A stretch of 64,000 nt of DNA from Tunturibacter psychrotolerans (GTDB lineage: Bacteria; Acidobacteriota; Terriglobia; Terriglobales; Acidobacteriaceae): assembly GCF_040359615.1 (NCBI RefSeq), contig NZ_CP132942.1:1426001-1490000 (forward strand), in the 5' to 3' direction. Shown here piece by piece: positions 55,882 to 64,000 of this stretch; the stretch's first letter is position 1, and each line of letters starts with the position of its first letter. The translations under genes were made by a program, and so were the position numbers. Below the pieces are notes generated by a model. That model saw only the letters and a program-made list of their open reading frames with translations. It had not been told where the DNA came from and made no database searches.

Positions 55882-57010
55882 CATGCAAGATAGATAGAGT
55901 CCAGCCAGATTGCGACTCAGCCGCGATCTGGCTGACGATTTCCACTCGCTGCGACATCACCTCCTATGCTTGGATCAGCGTAGTGCAAAGTGGCGGCGCC
56001 TATTGCAGGGGTCTCCAGGATCGCTAAGCTCTCGTAAAGCAATACGACTCCCCCTAGAGGCATTCATGCAACAGTCATCATGGACCACGCCGACTTTGAA
56101 GAAATCTCTCCCTCAAATGCGAAATCGACTCCTACGCGCCGGTCGAACTGTAAAAGCAGGACTGACTGCGTACTAGAGTGTTGGGGCTGCCGGAGGTGGT
56201 GGCCTTGCTCAGTGGAATTACACGTGTGAGAGCTGTTCTGCTCTGCGACGCTCCTCATCGCATATCCAGTCGAGTGCGAATCGCAATAGGATATTAGGGC
56301 GCCAATTGGCGACGCTTGAAGCATTTGAAACGCGATCCTTCTGAGCCTCAGATTGCATCGCCCCAGCCCATCAATACCCTGCTTCAGGCCATGCGCGCTG
56401 ATCCGGAAGCAAAATGCTAAGATAGTATCATTTTTAGTTACAAATAAAATGAAGAGTATAAGAAGATTCACCTTGAAAGGTTTACATAGGTGGATTTTGA
56501 CAATAATTTGACATCTCATCGGGCAACGCCGATGTTCCGAGATGGTAAATTACACTTGCGATCAACTGCAACAAATCAACTAAAGTGCGATTCGAATAAG
56601 GACCAAAAAACGAATTAAAAAAAAGAATAAAAATAGCGCAGCAAAGAATCAAAGCAAACAACCAAGGCAGAATTAAAGAAACAAAGGAGGCAATGAAGAG
56701 CATGTACGACAGACTCCCATCATTGCTGATTTAGGAGTAAACGGCGATGCGCTTCGCTCGCCAAGGAACGCCTCCCCAAAGCTTTCCTCATCCTCCCCTG
56801 TAGGCCTTCATTCCGACCCGCTACGCGCGATTTTAGGTGTCTGTGTATGCCTTAGCCCTTTTGCGTCTTTTCCACTATGCACTTGAAGCAGTCCACAGCG
56901 CATACTCCCTGACGGCTTTCCTCGTTCTTCGCACGGAACTGTCTGTGAGAGAACGGCATCTGGTTATAGCTTGAGCGGAACTCAAGCTACGATCGTCACA
57001 CGCTTTACCC
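55882..57010. other. Long intergenic region before the giant secreted-protein gene
   Basis: About 1.1 kb without a supported gene. The stretch 56430-56700 is notably A+T-rich with an A-rich run near 56610. A stem-loop-like element lies at 56512-56544: CATCT pairs with AGATG outside, CATCGG with CCGATG inside. No terminator with a T-run or known RNA was recognised. Confidence 0.4.
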
Positions 57011-57020
57011 GGAGATCATT

Positions 57021-60000
57021 TTGCGAATTTCATCGCTTGCACGCGCTCTCTTTCTCAATCTTATTGGTCTACTCTGTGTTTCCACGGCGCTTGCCCAGAC
57101 TGATATCACTACCTGGCAAGTCGACACCAAGCACACGGGAGTGAACGCAAATGAGTCTGTTCTGAGCCCTGCGTTCGTTCAGACTCCGGGTAACTTCGTT
57201 CCTCTTTTTTCCGAGCAGGTGGATGGGCAGGTCTTCGCGCAACCGCTTTACCTGAGCGGTACGACGAGCAGCCTCATTCCGGGGGGGTGGGCGGATGGCA
57301 AGACGCACAACAATGTCGTCTTCGTTGTCACGGAGAATGCGACTCTTTATGCCTTCGACGCTGATGGAGACAGCAACTATCAGCCGCACACTGGGAGCTC
57401 CAATCCAATCTGGAAGTTGCACCTCGTGCCGACGAATAACACGACGGCAGTGCCCATTCCAAAGGAAGACGTCCATGCCGCTGATGACATTACACCTCTC
57501 TTTGGCAATACCGCAACACCGGTAATCGACCCAAAGCAGGGAATCATCTATGTGGTGTCTGCACTCAAAGACACCGGAACTCTTCCAGCTACCCATCCCT
57601 ACGAACAACTGCTTTGGGCTATCAATTTGAAGTCCGGGCTATCTGTGGGTAATAGCCCTGTCACAATCAACCCCGAATTTAACGGCCAGTTTGGCGGGGA
57701 TACTAACACGCCTTGTCCGGCGAACCAACCTCCTAATACACAGAATCAAGGTTGCGAGATGGATAATGAACCGCTTCCCGCAACGCCTGGAAGGATCCCC
57801 TTTTATCCGCTTCATTCGCACCTCCGATCGGCGCTAACGCTGGACAACTTCAATGGCCATAACACAGTGTATCTGGTCTATGCATCGCACAGCGATCAAA
57901 CCCCATACTCCGGCTTCGTCGTGGGATACGATGCGACTACGTTGCAGCAAACGACTGCCTTTACGACGACCCCGGATAACACCTTCGAAGCGGGAATCTG
58001 GATGGGTGGTGCTAGTCCTGCCATCGACCCTGCATTGAATAAGATGTATGTCATTACCGGCAACGGCGGTAACTGGGACGCGCCTACGAATTCATTTTCA
58101 CTGGGAACCAATTGGCCGATGAGCGTGCTCGCCTTCGATACGACCCCAGCAGGAACAGTAATGATCAATGGTCAACCTGAATTGCAGGTTCCCTTCGCTG
58201 ATACAAGTGTATGGTTTACACCCGCGCAGTGGAATAACTTCAACGATGGAGATAATGACCTCGGTGCTGGCGGCCCGTTGCTCTTCGACACGCAGGCTCC
58301 GGATGGCAGTACAAAGCAGTTATTGCTGGGTGGGGGCAAACTCGGCATCATGTTCCTTCTTGATCGTACGAATCTCGGCGGAATAGATACGAAGGATGGC
58401 GCGCCACCGACCAATAGTAACGCTCCTAATTTTGTTACCTTTGAAAATAGTAATGTTGTTCAACAGCTTAACATTGCAGGACTAAGCACATTCAATACCC
58501 CCGCCTTTTTTAATAACCACGTCTACCTTTCTGGTGGGAGTTTCGGTGCTCTATCATTTCCGGTAGGCTTTAATTCTATAACCAACAGTTACATTTCCAC
58601 CGCCAGCGAGGATGCCTCGCCAGAGGGTTCTTCGGGCAAAAATGCCGGAGTATTTATCTCTGCGAACGGTACAAGCAATGGCTTAGTCTGGCAGAACAGC
58701 AATGGCCTGCGCGCTTGGGATGCAAGCAACCTGAGGCAGGGTGCCATTTATAAGTCAGGCAACGTCGCGACAGACGATGCCGCACAGTCTTCCTGCCAAA
58801 CGCCAACATTTTCGCTTCCGATTGTGTCAAATGGAAAGGCGTATTTCACCTGCTATCAAGCTCCCGCCCAGAGCGGACAGTTCACTACGACTAACAACGG
58901 CACCACCACCACAACATTATTCTCTGTGCCGTCAGACAATAGGCCAGGATATCTGTGGGTTTACGGCGCGCCCCCTGTTGCGGCAGGAGCTCCAACCCAA
59001 GTCCCGCTAAATGTTGCTGCGCAGGCTGATTCTGACTCGGAAGTGACTGTGACCTGGAGTGACCCGGATTTCGGTAGCCCGACAGCGCACACTGGTTTTA
59101 CTATTTTTCGAGCAACATGTGCCGGCTGCACGCCTGCTCAGATTGCCACCACGCAAGGCCAGGAAACAACATTTGCTGATACGGGTATCAATGATAGCCT
59201 TCTGACCAACCCTTCGGCCTTGAGCCCGAATACGACTTATTTCTACTCGGTCAAGGCAACTAACCTATCTGGCCCATCAAACGCGAGCAATATCGCTTCT
59301 GCGACGACCTTTCAGCAATATTCCCAACCGGGGCTGGTTGCGTACTGGCCGATGGACGAAGGAGTTCAGCAGGGGATAAACGCGACTGGCTCTGTGGACC
59401 TTACCGGAAACGGCCACACTGCTGTTAAGACCCCTCCTCCAGCCAATGGGACGAATGAGGTTGAATCCAGCTCAACCGGGTATATCGGAGGATCGTGGAA
59501 CTTCCACGGGACCACAGTTATGGACCGGCTCGTCGTAAGCAACTCTGCTGCTCTACAGTTCACAGCGCAGCAGAGCTTTAGCCTCGTGGCCTGGGTCAAC
59601 CCAACAGTGCTGAATGGCTTTGGCATAGGCACACCTCCCAACGAACAGGGTGTCGACGGTGCTTCGATTATCGTGAAGTCGAGAGATCAAGGTAGTGAAT
59701 ACGGTCTTTGGATTAACACCAGCGGACAGTGGGAAGCACGCAGCGGTACTCCGGGTGCTCAAGGGACTGTTATCACTGGCCCAGCAGCAACCTCCGGCGT
59801 ATGGACACAGTTGGCGCTCGTACAAGACGGCCCCAACAACAAGCGGTACCTCTATGTAAACGGTCAACTCGCAGGGCAGGGAACCGCACAGAATGCAAAC
59901 GGAGGAGGAGATCTATGGTTCGGCCAACAAAATCTCTCTGACCCGAATCAGCAGGACGGATTCCAAGGCAACATTGACGAGGTCCGCATCTACAACACGG

Positions 60001-63000
60001 TCGTCACTCCAGCACAACTCGTGAGCGACTTTTCTGATCCTGTCTACCTGGCTACTTCCATTCAGAGTCACGCGGGGACCCCGGTAGGCATTCAATTCTT
60101 CCCGTTTGGACCATCCGGATTCCCGACCACAGAGACGCGTGTCGCTCCAAACCAGACCTACACGCTCCAACTGAACTTTGCCCAGCCGCTTTCAGCGGCT
60201 CCAGCAGCCGTGCTCAACGCTCAGCCTGGATCGACGCAGCTAGCGCAGGGAAGCGTACAGTCGGTCACGCTTGATTCATCTGGAATGATCGTGACCGTAA
60301 CCCTTGCAAACGTACCAAACGCACAGGCGCTGCAGTTGCATTTGACCGGCCTCACGAGCGGTGCGTCGCTGAATGGAACCTACGATCTTCCTTTCAATGT
60401 TCTCGAAGGCGATGTCTCCCCCGACGGCGTAGTCAACGTAGCCGATCAGGAAGCAATTACGACTCTGATGACGAATTCCAACGGTCAGGTCAATCCGATC
60501 AACCAAATCACTCCGGCCAACGCACAGTTCGATCTAAACCTCGACGGAGTTGTGGATGGCAAAGATGTGAGCCTGGTGCCGAGTCTGTTCGGAGCCGTCC
60601 TGCCTCTGCAGGCGGATACGAACCTCGCGCTGCTCAAACAAACCTCCGCATCAAGTTTCAATGGAGGCAACACAGCTGCAATGGCAGTAGATAATAACCT
60701 GAGTACCCGATGGGAGAGCACCCAGGGTGTGGATCCACAATCACTTGTCATTGACTTGCAAAACACTGCGAATATCCACTCCATTATTCTCGACTGGGAG
60801 AATGCTGCTGGAGCCAACTATGTGCTGCAGACAAGCAACGATCCTACGGTTTTCCCTGAAGCGAGTACCCCAGACTGCAGCGCGGCCAACACCAAATGGA
60901 CGACAGTAGTGAACGTTACGGGTAATACAAACGGTGGCATCAAGACGTACAGTGGTCTGAATGGAAATGGCCGCTTTGTTCGCATGTGCGGCACGACTCG
61001 GACGACACAGTTCGGCTACTCGCTGTTCGACTTCGAGGTCATCGGGTCCTTTGGTGCTGCAACCCCAACACCGCCAGTCATCACGAGTGCTCCGACTGCA
61101 ACGGCGATCGAAGGACAGGCTTTCAGCTATGCCATCACCTCGAACGAGGCGGGTACGACCTTCACTACCAGTACTCTGCCCACCCCCCTTGCTCTCAACG
61201 GCGCAGTCATCTCCGGCACGCCAGCGGTCACCGGAAGGTTCCCCATCACGTTGACTGCAATCAACTCCACCGGCCAGACAGGCACGGCAACACTGACGCT
61301 GACCGTCAACGCTCCTACGCCAGTCATCACAAGTGCTCCCACTGCAACGGCAACAGTTGGCCAGTTGTTCAGTTACACGATCATGTCCAATCCAACCGCC
61401 TCGACCTTCAGTACCAGCACTTTGCCTACCCCCCTTGCTCTCAACGGCGCAGTCATCTCCGGCACGCCAACGGCCAGCGGAAGCTTCCCCATCACGTTGA
61501 ACGCCACCAACTCCACCGGTCAGACAGGCACGGCAAGCCTGACGCTGACTATCAACCCTGCTGTTGTAACTCCTCCCGCAGCACCTACCAATCTGACACC
61601 GACTGCGGTCTCCTCAAGCCAGATCAACCTGAGCTGGACGGCGAGCACCACGTCGGGAGTTACGTACTCCGTATTCCGGAGTACCACCTCTGGCTTTACT
61701 CCCTCGGCGGCCAATCAGATCGCACAAGGCCTGACAACCACCACCGACTCAGACACGGGACTCACCGCCTCTACGACGTACTTCTATGTGGTAGAAGCAG
61801 TCAGCGGTGCCGAGTCAACACCATCGCTGCAGGCCTCAACAGAGACGCTGGCCGCTTCAGGGGTAACCGAAGTCATCGCAATCAATGCGGGCAGTGCGAC
61901 AGCAGTGCCCGACTCCGCTAACAACGCAACCTTCATTGCTGATTCGGACTTCACTGGCGGTAACGATGATGTTACAAACCATGCCATCACCATACCCACT
62001 GCGATCGCAAGTATCGCTGCGCCCGCTGCGGTGTATGCAGATGCTCATCAAGGTGGTGTCACTTACACTATCCCCAACCTGTCAGCAGGCAACACATACA
62101 CCGTGGTCTTGCACTTTGCTGAACTGTTCTTTACCGCACCAAACTCTCGCCTGTTCAACGTGTCGATCAACGGAGCACAGGTACTGACAAACTTTGATAT
62201 CTTTGCGGCTGCCGGAAACGCCAGCTTCACGGCGGCTGTCGAGACCATTCCCAACATCACTCCTGTAAACGGTCAGATTGTCATCGCATTCACCAATGGC
62301 ACGAACGACCAGCCTATGGTGAACGGCATTGAACTTCAGACAGGAGGGCCAGCCATACCGTCCGCGCCAACAGCCTTGACGGCATCAACAGGCGGGTCAA
62401 GCACAGTCAATCTGAGTTGGACACCGAGCGTCAGTTCGGGAGTCACATACACGGTCTTCAGGAGCACCACGGCGGGCTTCGTGCCGTCCGCGGCTACCCA
62501 GATCGCAAATAACCTTACAACGACTAGCTTCTCCGATACGAGTCTCACCCCTTCGACCATGTTCTACTACGTAGTCGAAGCGGTGAACGGCGCCGGAGTG
62601 CTCTCACCGCCTTCGCAGCAGGTTTCCACATCAACGGCAGCTGTGTCTACGGATGTGATTGCGATCAATGCTGGCAGCTCGACGGTAGTAGGCAGCTTCA
62701 TCGGCGATACCGACTTTGTCGGTGGCAACGATGATGCTCCCAATAAAGGCATCACCATACCCGCGGCGATCGCAAGTATAGCTGCGCCAGCTGCGGTGTA
62801 TGCGGATGCTCACCAGGGCGGCGTTATTTATACTATCCCCAACCTGTCGGCCACCAGAACCTACACGGTGGTCCTTCACTTCGCCGAACTTTTCTTCACA
62901 ACGGCGAACTCTCGACAGTTCAATGTATCGATCAATGGAACTCAGGTGATGACGAACTTTGATATCTTTGCGGCTGCCGGAAATGCTAACTTCACGGCGA

Positions 63001-63107
63001 CCGTTCAGAGCTTCGCCAACATCACACCTGTCAACGGTCAGATTGTCATTGCTTTCTCCAACGGTGCGCATGACCAGCCTATGGTGAACGGCATTGAGAT
63101 CAAATAA
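57021..63107 (+). CDS. Giant secreted mosaic protein (propeller, LamG, dockerin-like, discoidin, He_PIG, FN3, malectin)
   Basis: A 2028-residue exported protein, start TTG 57021 with GGAG at 6 nt and signal peptide FLNLIGLLCVSTALAQ. Modules in order: propeller (about 25-640, paralogous to the protein at 1-2206); FN3-like (about 660-760); LamG-like (about 766-1008, YWPMDEG, MDRLVVSNSAALQF); dockerin-like with two calcium loops, DVSPDGVVNVAD and DLNLDGVVDGKD (about 1130-1190); discoidin/F5-8C (about 1199-1341, SSFNGGNTAAMAVDNNLSTR); two Ig-like He_PIG repeats (about 1350-1516); then FN3-malectin twice (about 1523-1773 and 1775-2028). No catalytic motif was found. It probably binds glycans or cell walls at the surface. 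The He_PIG and malectin repeats are nearly identical in places even at DNA level. Confidence 0.85.
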   Translation: MRISSLARALFLNLIGLLCVSTALAQTDITTWQVDTKHTGVNANESVLSPAFVQTPGNFVPLFSEQVDGQVFAQPLYLSGTTSSLIPGGWADGKTHNNVVFVVTENATLYAFDADGDSNYQPHTGSSNPIWKLHLVPTNNTTAVPIPKEDVHAADDITPLFGNTATPVIDPKQGIIYVVSALKDTGTLPATHPYEQLLWAINLKSGLSVGNSPVTINPEFNGQFGGDTNTPCPANQPPNTQNQGCEMDNEPLPATPGRIPFYPLHSHLRSALTLDNFNGHNTVYLVYASHSDQTPYSGFVVGYDATTLQQTTAFTTTPDNTFEAGIWMGGASPAIDPALNKMYVITGNGGNWDAPTNSFSLGTNWPMSVLAFDTTPAGTVMINGQPELQVPFADTSVWFTPAQWNNFNDGDNDLGAGGPLLFDTQAPDGSTKQLLLGGGKLGIMFLLDRTNLGGIDTKDGAPPTNSNAPNFVTFENSNVVQQLNIAGLSTFNTPAFFNNHVYLSGGSFGALSFPVGFNSITNSYISTASEDASPEGSSGKNAGVFISANGTSNGLVWQNSNGLRAWDASNLRQGAIYKSGNVATDDAAQSSCQTPTFSLPIVSNGKAYFTCYQAPAQSGQFTTTNNGTTTTTLFSVPSDNRPGYLWVYGAPPVAAGAPTQVPLNVAAQADSDSEVTVTWSDPDFGSPTAHTGFTIFRATCAGCTPAQIATTQGQETTFADTGINDSLLTNPSALSPNTTYFYSVKATNLSGPSNASNIASATTFQQYSQPGLVAYWPMDEGVQQGINATGSVDLTGNGHTAVKTPPPANGTNEVESSSTGYIGGSWNFHGTTVMDRLVVSNSAALQFTAQQSFSLVAWVNPTVLNGFGIGTPPNEQGVDGASIIVKSRDQGSEYGLWINTSGQWEARSGTPGAQGTVITGPAATSGVWTQLALVQDGPNNKRYLYVNGQLAGQGTAQNANGGGDLWFGQQNLSDPNQQDGFQGNIDEVRIYNTVVTPAQLVSDFSDPVYLATSIQSHAGTPVGIQFFPFGPSGFPTTETRVAPNQTYTLQLNFAQPLSAAPAAVLNAQPGSTQLAQGSVQSVTLDSSGMIVTVTLANVPNAQALQLHLTGLTSGASLNGTYDLPFNVLEGDVSPDGVVNVADQEAITTLMTNSNGQVNPINQITPANAQFDLNLDGVVDGKDVSLVPSLFGAVLPLQADTNLALLKQTSASSFNGGNTAAMAVDNNLSTRWESTQGVDPQSLVIDLQNTANIHSIILDWENAAGANYVLQTSNDPTVFPEASTPDCSAANTKWTTVVNVTGNTNGGIKTYSGLNGNGRFVRMCGTTRTTQFGYSLFDFEVIGSFGAATPTPPVITSAPTATAIEGQAFSYAITSNEAGTTFTTSTLPTPLALNGAVISGTPAVTGRFPITLTAINSTGQTGTATLTLTVNAPTPVITSAPTATATVGQLFSYTIMSNPTASTFSTSTLPTPLALNGAVISGTPTASGSFPITLNATNSTGQTGTASLTLTINPAVVTPPAAPTNLTPTAVSSSQINLSWTASTTSGVTYSVFRSTTSGFTPSAANQIAQGLTTTTDSDTGLTASTTYFYVVEAVSGAESTPSLQASTETLAASGVTEVIAINAGSATAVPDSANNATFIADSDFTGGNDDVTNHAITIPTAIASIAAPAAVYADAHQGGVTYTIPNLSAGNTYTVVLHFAELFFTAPNSRLFNVSINGAQVLTNFDIFAAAGNASFTAAVETIPNITPVNGQIVIAFTNGTNDQPMVNGIELQTGGPAIPSAPTALTASTGGSSTVNLSWTPSVSSGVTYTVFRSTTAGFVPSAATQIANNLTTTSFSDTSLTPSTMFYYVVEAVNGAGVLSPPSQQVSTSTAAVSTDVIAINAGSSTVVGSFIGDTDFVGGNDDAPNKGITIPAAIASIAAPAAVYADAHQGGVIYTIPNLSATRTYTVVLHFAELFFTTANSRQFNVSINGTQVMTNFDIFAAAGNANFTATVQSFANITPVNGQIVIAFSNGAHDQPMVNGIEIK

Positions 63108-63116
63108 CCACTAACC

Positions 63117-63143
63117 ACGACAGGTGAGACTTCAGCCTGTCGT
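63117..63143 (+). terminator. Stem-loop after the giant secreted-protein gene
   Basis: ACGACAGG (63117-63124) and CCTGTCGT (63136-63143) form an 8-bp stem with an 11-nt loop, just after the stop at 63107. No T-run follows, so it is only a candidate terminator. Confidence 0.4.
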
Positions 63144-63222
63144 CCTTCGAGGGTCTGCTGGAGCACTCCGTGCAGGCCCCGAATTAACATTGTAGAAAAG
63201 CTCAACCTTCGAAAAGGAATCG

Positions 63223-64000
63223 ATGTTCTCTCTCTATCATCGGTCGCGATATCAGAGGCTTCTACCAGCCTCTGTCTTGATGCTCTCCCTGTCTCTGGCA
63301 AGCGGTAGTCTGGTGGCCCAGACGATCTCCAGCAGTAAAGAAGAGGCCGGGACACCTGTCGGCGTCACTGAAACTTCAATGGCGGTGGCCGATTCGTATG
63401 TAGATTATTTGAAAGCGTTCGAACTTGCAGAGACTGGTAGTAAACCGGCGGCGTTTCAGTTATTGGCAGAGAGCCTACGTCTGCAACCTCATAACTTAGC
63501 GGCTTCCCGTTTGGCTTTTCGTCTACTCACAGAACAGCGCGCCAATACCGCGCTAAGGCTTCAAGGCCATACAGGAGTGATGACGTCAGCGAGTTACAGT
63601 CCCGACGGAACCAGGATACTGACCACTTCGACGGACCACACCGCCCGAGTTTGGGACTCTCGCACCGGACTCCAACTTGCTCCATCGCTGGATCACGACG
63701 ATGAAGTGGTCTCTGGAACCTTCAGTCGTGACGGACAACGAATCGCGACAGGTACGGACGGTGGCAAGATCGCGATTTGGGATGCCAGCACTGGCAAAAG
63801 ACTAGTCTCCTCCATGGAGTTGTTGGGTTCTGCATGGTCGGTGAGCTTCAGCCCAGATGGGAAGATTATCGCAGCCGCATCAGAGGCGGGGAAGGTGCGT
63901 ACATGGGATGCAGCAACCGGCAAGCCTTTGTTTCCTCTCATCGAATACCACGAGTCTGCTTATAGTGTCAGCTTTAGCACTGATGGAAGGTTGCTCTTAA
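63223..64000 (+). CDS. WD40-repeat protein (3' end beyond window)
   Basis: An open frame from ATG 63223 to the right edge (259 codons, no stop), with an AAGGA motif (63214-63218) upstream. A hydrophobic segment (LLPASVLMLSLSLASGSLVA) suggests export or a membrane anchor. A helical, TPR-like stretch follows (DYLKAFELAETGSKPAAFQL, LAESLRLQPHNLAASRLAF). Then WD40 repeats begin: LQGHTGVMTSASYSPDGTRI with TARVWDS, DGQRIATGTDGGKIAIWDAS, and SFSPDGKIIAAASEAGKVRT with WDAATG. Partners and function are unknown; it is probably a protein-interaction scaffold. Confidence 0.85.
   Translation, partial: MFSLYHRSRYQRLLPASVLMLSLSLASGSLVAQTISSSKEEAGTPVGVTETSMAVADSYVDYLKAFELAETGSKPAAFQLLAESLRLQPHNLAASRLAFRLLTEQRANTALRLQGHTGVMTSASYSPDGTRILTTSTDHTARVWDSRTGLQLAPSLDHDDEVVSGTFSRDGQRIATGTDGGKIAIWDASTGKRLVSSMELLGSAWSVSFSPDGKIIAAASEAGKVRTWDAATGKPLFPLIEYHESAYSVSFSTDGRLLL

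Noticed and set aside
56482-56703. 73-codon hydrophobic minus-strand frame
   Set aside because: The A+T-rich stretch naturally gives F/L/I-rich codons; no clear Shine-Dalgarno or homologue was recognised.

Overview
The window looks like a chromosomal segment of a soil acidobacterium (Terriglobia, Granulicella/Terriglobus/Edaphobacter-like). This is inferred from gene content: very large TonB-dependent receptors (TBDRs) with an N-terminal carboxypeptidase-regulatory-like domain, membrane-anchored winged-helix regulators with TolB/PD40 or unknown periplasmic domains, secreted multi-module carbohydrate-binding proteins, GH3/GH30 glycosidases and a DUF2306 protein. No phage, insertion sequence or CRISPR was seen.

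Layout. (1) 1-2206 (-): a secreted beta-propeller/chitobiase-C protein running off the left edge. (2) 3299-4531 (-): ispG, next to an oppositely oriented tRNA-Arg(CCT) at 4597-4673 with an unusual C19/G56 combination. (3) 4961-12889 (+): a promoter, a cobalamin riboswitch and a tight operon cobG-cobH-cobIJ-cobL-cobE-cobM-cobK-cobF. It encodes every enzyme of the oxygen-dependent route from precorrin-2 to hydrogenobyrinate, with most stop and start codons overlapping. No cobaltochelatase, amidase or adenosyltransferase gene is present. (4) 13389-17174 (+): succinate dehydrogenase with a single large membrane anchor, the flavoprotein and the iron-sulfur protein, then a TPR protein. (5) 17364-21636: a secreted proline-iminopeptidase-like hydrolase, a phytanoyl-CoA-dioxygenase-like protein, a DUF2306 membrane protein and a sugar O-methyltransferase-like protein. 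(6) 22271-43870: three TBDRs, each transcribed divergently from a membrane-anchored winged-helix regulator. Associated genes are a GH30 glycosidase, an M13 metallopeptidase and a Tat-exported metallophosphoesterase. (7) 44170-50004 (+): GH3 beta-glucosidase, acyltransferase-3, second GH3 enzyme. (8) 50005-51770: a decay zone with remnants of a second acyltransferase, a PhzF-like protein and a crotonase. (9) 51949-64000 (+): a thaumatin-like protein fused to Ig-like and concanavalin-like modules, a malectin-domain protein, a 2028-residue secreted mosaic protein, and a WD40 protein running off the right edge.

Taken together, regions 6-9 suggest a saprotroph that senses, imports and hydrolyses beta-glucans or related polymers. 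The GH30, the two GH3s, the thaumatin-like and malectin modules and the TBDR-regulator pairs all fit this, but the substrate is an inference. The two edge genes have no stop codon inside the window and are partial. Many starts are GTG or TTG; starts were chosen by Shine-Dalgarno spacing and signal-peptide position.
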